Positions 8,904-12,265 of a stretch of 12,265 bases of DNA are shown one piece after another. Where the stretch lies: contig CAMLGC010000074.1 in assembly GCA_946479505.1 (NCBI GenBank), positions 1 through 12,265 of the forward strand. The letters are read 5' to 3'. The stretch is from an uncultured Sphingomonadaceae bacterium. GTDB lineage: Bacteria; Pseudomonadota; Alphaproteobacteria; Sphingomonadales; Sphingomonadaceae. Within the stretch, counting starts at the first letter, position 1; each line of letters starts with the position of its first letter. The translations under genes and the position numbers were made by a program. A model generated the notes under the pieces. That model saw nothing but the letters and a program-made list of their open reading frames with translations. It was not told the DNA's origin and made no database searches.

Positions 8904-11002
8904 GCAAGCCGGCGCGCACCGTCTCCCAGGCGCAGCAGACCTTCAGCTTCAGCCGCCGCGCGATGGTGCTCGGCGGCGCGCAGGCGACCTTGGGCATCGT
9001 GCTCGCGGGCCGGATGGGCTGGCTCGCGATCGCCGAGAACGAGCATTATCAGCTCCTGTCCGAGAGCAACCGCATCAACATGACGCTGGTCCCGCCTCGC
9101 CGCGGCTGGATCATCGACCGATACGGACACCCGATCGCCGACAATCGCACCGATTTTCGCGTCGACATCATCCCGGACCGGCTCGAGGATAAGGATCGCA
9201 CGCTGGCGCTGCTCCAGGATCTGCTCGCGCTCGCCCCCGACGACATGGAGCGGATCCGCGCCGATCTGAAACATGCCGCCGGCTTCCAGCCGGTCCAGGT
9301 GGCCGAAAATCTGCCGTGGGAGCGCTATGCTGCGGTCAGCGTGCGGATGCCCGAGCTTCCGGGCGTCGCGCGCACGCAGGGCTATGCCCGCCACTATCCC
9401 GCAGGCGCGGCGGTCGGGCACCTGACCGGCTATGTCGGCGCCGCCTCGGCCGAGCAGTATCAGAAGACCAAGGACCCGCTGCTCGTCACGCCCGGGTTCA
9501 AGATCGGCAAGGACGGGCTGGAACGCACGCTCAATTCGCGACTGCGCGGGGAGCCCGGCGCCAAGCGTGAGGAGGTGACGGCGCGCGGCAAGCTCGTCCG
9601 CGCGCTCGCGACCAAGCCCGACACGCCCGGCGAGACGGTGCGGCTGACGATCGACGCCGGCTTGCAGGAATATGCGGCGCGGCGGCTCGGTACCAATTCG
9701 GGTTCGGCGGTGGTGCTCGATTGCCTCACCGGCGACGTGCTCGCGATGTGCTCGATGCCGTCCTATGACCCCAACGCCTTTTCGGACGGGATCAGCCACC
9801 TCGAATGGAACATGCTGTCGGAAAACGACCATGTTCCGCTGATGAACAAGGTGCTCCAGGGGCTCTATCCGCCGGGCTCGACGGTCAAGCCGATGAACAG
9901 CCTCGCGCTGTTACGCGCCGGGGTCAAGCCCGAGCAGACGGTGTTCTGCGGCGGGGCAATGCGGGTGGGGACCGGCGTGTTCCATTGCTGGCGGCGCGGC
10001 GGGCATGGCCATATCGACATGCGGCGGGCGGTTGCGCAGAGCTGCGACATCTATTTCTATCAGATGGTCCGCGATGTCGGGTACGACCGCATCGCGCCGA
10101 CCGCCCGCGCACTTGGGTTGGGCCAGGAATTCGACATCCCCTTCCCCACCCAGCGCTACGGCACCGTGCCCGACAGCGCGTGGAAAAAGGGCAAATATCA
10201 CACCGACTGGACGGTCGCCGACTCGCTGAACGCATCGATCGGCCAGGGCTATGTGCTCGTGAACCCGCTTCAGCTCGCCGTCATGGCGGCACGGCTCGGA
10301 TCGGGACGCGAGGTCGTCCCGCGCCTGCTCCATGGTCACAACCACGGCGTCGCCCCCGAGCTGGATATGAACCCCGAATTCCTCGCGATCGTGCGCGATG
10401 CGATGTATGCCGCGGTCAACGACGGTGGCACGGCAGGCGCATCGCGGCTCTATCTCCCGGATCATCCCGACATCACCATATCGGCCAAGACCGGCACCGC
10501 GCAGGTCCGCCGCATCACCATGGCCGAGCGGCGCACAGGCGTGCTCGGCAACGGACAGCTCCCCTTCAAGCTGCGCGACCATGCGCTCTTCATCAGCTTC
10601 GCGCCATCGGACAATCCGCGCTATGCGGTCGCCCTGGTGCTCGAGCACAACGGACACCTCATCCACAATCTCGATACGCCCGCCACCGCGCGCGATATCA
10701 TGACCTATCTATTCGATCGCGAGCGCGCGATGAAGGCGCTCGAGGAGGCCGAGAAGACCTGGGGCGGCGACATCACGACCCGCATGGCCGCGCAGGAGAT
10801 CGCCTATCGCGCCGCGCATTCGGACCTCATCCCGGCGGGCACCGAGCTCGATGCCGGCGCCGCAACGACCTCCGACGCGGTCGAGAAGGCCGCCGCGCAG
10901 GCGCAGGCCACCGCGGAGGCGGTCGCCAACACGCATGCGGCCGGCGCCTCCCCCGCCGAAATCGGCTCGCCCGAGACGGGCGGCGGGGGAGACGCGCAAT
11001 GA
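8900..11002 (+). CDS. mrdA: Penicillin-binding protein 2 (elongation-specific transpeptidase)
   Basis: 700 residues; the class B transpeptidase that cross-links peptidoglycan made by RodA during lateral growth. A membrane anchor lies at about 22-45. The pedestal domain follows, with RRGWIIDRYGHPIADNRTDFRVDI (from 67) and GKDGLERTLNSRLRGEPG (203-220). The catalytic domain shows YPPGSTVKPM with active-site Ser327 and Lys330, SCD (381-383) as the second motif, and AKTGTAQ (529-535) as the third. CWRRGGHGHIDM (363-374) just before SCD is typical of PBP2. A tail of about 90 residues (610-700), Ala/Glu-rich and ending in glycines, extends past the catalytic fold. FSRRAMVLGG at the anchor resembles a twin-arginine motif. 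The ATG overlaps the mreD stop (ATGA); this start keeps the short cytoplasmic segment before the anchor. Confidence 0.97.
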   Translation: MSKPARTVSQAQQTFSFSRRAMVLGGAQATLGIVLAGRMGWLAIAENEHYQLLSESNRINMTLVPPRRGWIIDRYGHPIADNRTDFRVDIIPDRLEDKDRTLALLQDLLALAPDDMERIRADLKHAAGFQPVQVAENLPWERYAAVSVRMPELPGVARTQGYARHYPAGAAVGHLTGYVGAASAEQYQKTKDPLLVTPGFKIGKDGLERTLNSRLRGEPGAKREEVTARGKLVRALATKPDTPGETVRLTIDAGLQEYAARRLGTNSGSAVVLDCLTGDVLAMCSMPSYDPNAFSDGISHLEWNMLSENDHVPLMNKVLQGLYPPGSTVKPMNSLALLRAGVKPEQTVFCGGAMRVGTGVFHCWRRGGHGHIDMRRAVAQSCDIYFYQMVRDVGYDRIAPTARALGLGQEFDIPFPTQRYGTVPDSAWKKGKYHTDWTVADSLNASIGQGYVLVNPLQLAVMAARLGSGREVVPRLLHGHNHGVAPELDMNPEFLAIVRDAMYAAVNDGGTAGASRLYLPDHPDITISAKTGTAQVRRITMAERRTGVLGNGQLPFKLRDHALFISFAPSDNPRYAVALVLEHNGHLIHNLDTPATARDIMTYLFDRERAMKALEEAEKTWGGDITTRMAAQEIAYRAAHSDLIPAGTELDAGAATTSDAVEKAAAQAQATAEAVANTHAAGASPAEIGSPETGGGGDAQ

Positions 11003-12111
11003 GGCCGCTCGACATCGTTCCGGAGCCGCTTGCACAGCTACCCTGGAAGGTGATCCTGCTCACGCTCGCGATCGGCGGGTTCGGGCTGATGATGCTCTAT
11101 TCGGCCGCGGGCGGCAGCGTTCGCCCCTGGGTGATCCCGCAAGGCGTGCGGCTGATCGTTTTCCTGATCGGCGCGATCATCATGTCGCGCATCCCCGAGC
11201 GCGTGTGGAGTTTCTGGGCACTGCCCGCTTATGCGGGCCTCGTCGTGCTCCTGATCCTCGTCGAACTGCTCGGCGCGGTGAGCGGCGGCAGCCAGCGCTG
11301 GCTCGATCTCGGCCCGGTGCGGCTCCAGCCGTCCGAGCTGATGAAGCCGTGCATCGTGCTCGCGCTGGCCAAATTCTACGATATGCTGCCGCCCAACGAA
11401 ACGCGCAAATACACGTCGCTCATCCCCGCCGCGGTCTTCATCGGCGTGCCCGCGGCGCTGGTCATGCTCCAGCCCGATCTCGGCACGGGGCTGATGATCT
11501 GCGCGAGCGGCGCAACCGTGATGTTCCTCGCCGGGGTGCCGCTCCGGCTCTTCATCGGCGGCGCGCTCGCGCTCGCGATCGCTGCGCCGCTCGCGGTGAA
11601 TTTTGCGCTCCACGATTACCAGCGAGACCGTGTGCTGATCTTTCTCGATCCAGAAAGCGATCCGCTGGGCGCGGGCTATCATATCAGCCAATCCAAGATC
11701 GCGATCGGGTCGGGCGGCATCCTCGGCAAGGGCTGGCTCAACGGCACGCAGAGCCACCTCGATTACCTGCCCGAGGGCCAGACCGACTTCGCTTTTGCCA
11801 CCATGGCGGAGGAATGGGGGCTGGTCGGCGGCTGCCTGCTGATCCTCGCCTTCTTCCTGCTGATCGGCTGGGGGATCAATGTCGCGCTGCGTGCGCGCAC
11901 CCGCTTTTCGCAGCTCACCGCCGCCGGGCTCGCCTCGACGATCTTCTTCTATGTCGCGATCAACCTGTCGATGGTGATGGGCCTCGCGCCGGTGGTCGGC
12001 ATTCCGCTTCCGCTGTTCAGCTATGGCGGATCGGCGCAGATGACGGTGCTGCTTTGCCTCGGCATCCTGATGTCGATCGATCGCAGCAACCGGAAGTCTC
12101 CGCGCTTCTGA
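10999..12111 (+). CDS. rodA: Peptidoglycan glycosyltransferase RodA (SEDS family)
   Basis: 370 residues, about ten membrane segments; polymerises lipid II into glycan strands and works as a pair with PBP2. Conserved elements: QRWLDLGPVRLQPSEL (99-114), QPDLGTG (158-164), HDYQRDRVLIFLDPESDPLGAGYH (from 205), IAIGSGGILGKGWLNGTQS (234-252), and LPEGQTDFAFATMAEEWG, in which D263 aligns with the catalytic Asp262 of E. coli RodA. PVVGIPLPLFSYGGSA (331-346) closes the fold. The ATG overlaps the mrdA stop as ATGA, so the enzyme pair is translationally coupled. Last gene of the elongasome operon; a weak terminator candidate lies about 50 bases downstream. Confidence 0.98.
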   Translation: MRPLDIVPEPLAQLPWKVILLTLAIGGFGLMMLYSAAGGSVRPWVIPQGVRLIVFLIGAIIMSRIPERVWSFWALPAYAGLVVLLILVELLGAVSGGSQRWLDLGPVRLQPSELMKPCIVLALAKFYDMLPPNETRKYTSLIPAAVFIGVPAALVMLQPDLGTGLMICASGATVMFLAGVPLRLFIGGALALAIAAPLAVNFALHDYQRDRVLIFLDPESDPLGAGYHISQSKIAIGSGGILGKGWLNGTQSHLDYLPEGQTDFAFATMAEEWGLVGGCLLILAFFLLIGWGINVALRARTRFSQLTAAGLASTIFFYVAINLSMVMGLAPVVGIPLPLFSYGGSAQMTVLLCLGILMSIDRSNRKSPRF

Positions 12112-12131
12112 AAAATCTGTGCGGCGGGGGT

Positions 12132-12157
12132 TTGCAATCGCCGAAGACCGATGCTAA
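12132..12157 (+). promoter_or_regulatory. Candidate promoter for tRNA-Lys
   Basis: TTGCAA (12132-12137), about 14-15 bases, then TGCTAA/GCTAAC (12152-12158), followed by the GC-rich discriminator CGCGCC usual for stable-RNA promoters. The spacing is short and both boxes are partial matches. The leader to the tRNA would be about 45 bases. Confidence 0.3.
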
Positions 12158-12159
12158 CG

Positions 12160-12189
12160 CGCCGCTTCCGATCGCGGCGGGCCCTTTTT
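12160..12189 (+). terminator. Weak terminator candidate after rodA
   Basis: CGCCGC (12160-12165) pairs with GCGGCG (12174-12179) around an eight-base loop, and a run of five T (12185-12189) follows after GGCCC. The five-base gap between stem and T-run makes it imperfect. It would end the mreB-rodA transcript but lies inside the presumed tRNA-Lys leader. Confidence 0.35.
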
Positions 12190-12210
12190 AAGAAGCGCCA
12201 TCCGGGGCAT

Positions 12211-12265
<55 letters not shown>

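Noticed and set aside
9805..10998. Plus-strand frame running into rodA and overlapping mrdA
   Set aside because: Out-of-frame shadow of mrdA; the RodA sequence begins at 10999 with an ATGA overlap.

Overview
This window looks like core chromosome from a GC-rich alphaproteobacterium, most likely a sphingomonad (Sphingomonas or a close relative). The inference rests on the protein sequences, the very high GC content, the lysine/alanine-rich tail on trigger factor, an endonuclease-type MutL, and CTCTCCCC/GGGGAGAG-style intergenic palindromes. I see no transposase, integrase, phage gene, CRISPR array or defence system.

Left part, minus strand (read from about 3300 down to 1): a tRNA-Leu(UAG) gene with its own candidate promoter; tig (trigger factor); a palindrome-packed intergenic repeat; a membrane-anchored family 2 glycosyltransferase; and the 5' end of clpP, cut by the window edge and preceded by a heat-shock-like (RpoH) promoter candidate. 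The usual bacterial tig-clpP neighbourhood is kept, but the glycosyltransferase and the repeat sit between the two genes.

Middle, plus strand (3365-4426): two unknown small genes overlapping by ATGA (a 48-residue proline-rich peptide and a 76-residue charged protein), a strong hairpin terminator, and a membrane-anchored retropepsin-like aspartic protease, possibly translated from a leaderless mRNA. mutL runs convergently from the other side (minus, 4446-6245). Its interdomain linker contains two copies of a GC-rich palindrome that are translated in frame.

Right part, plus strand (6399-12111): the complete rod-shape/elongasome operon mreB-mreC-mreD-mrdA(PBP2)-rodA. The last three junctions are 4-base ATGA overlaps. 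MreB filaments organise the complex, MreC and MreD link it to the periplasm, RodA polymerises glycan strands and PBP2 cross-links them. The window ends inside a tRNA-Lys(CUU) gene.

Most of the window is conserved housekeeping. The items most worth a second look are the palindromic repeat translated inside MutL, the histone-H1-like tail on trigger factor, the unknown small-gene pair, and the retropepsin gene with its possible leaderless start.
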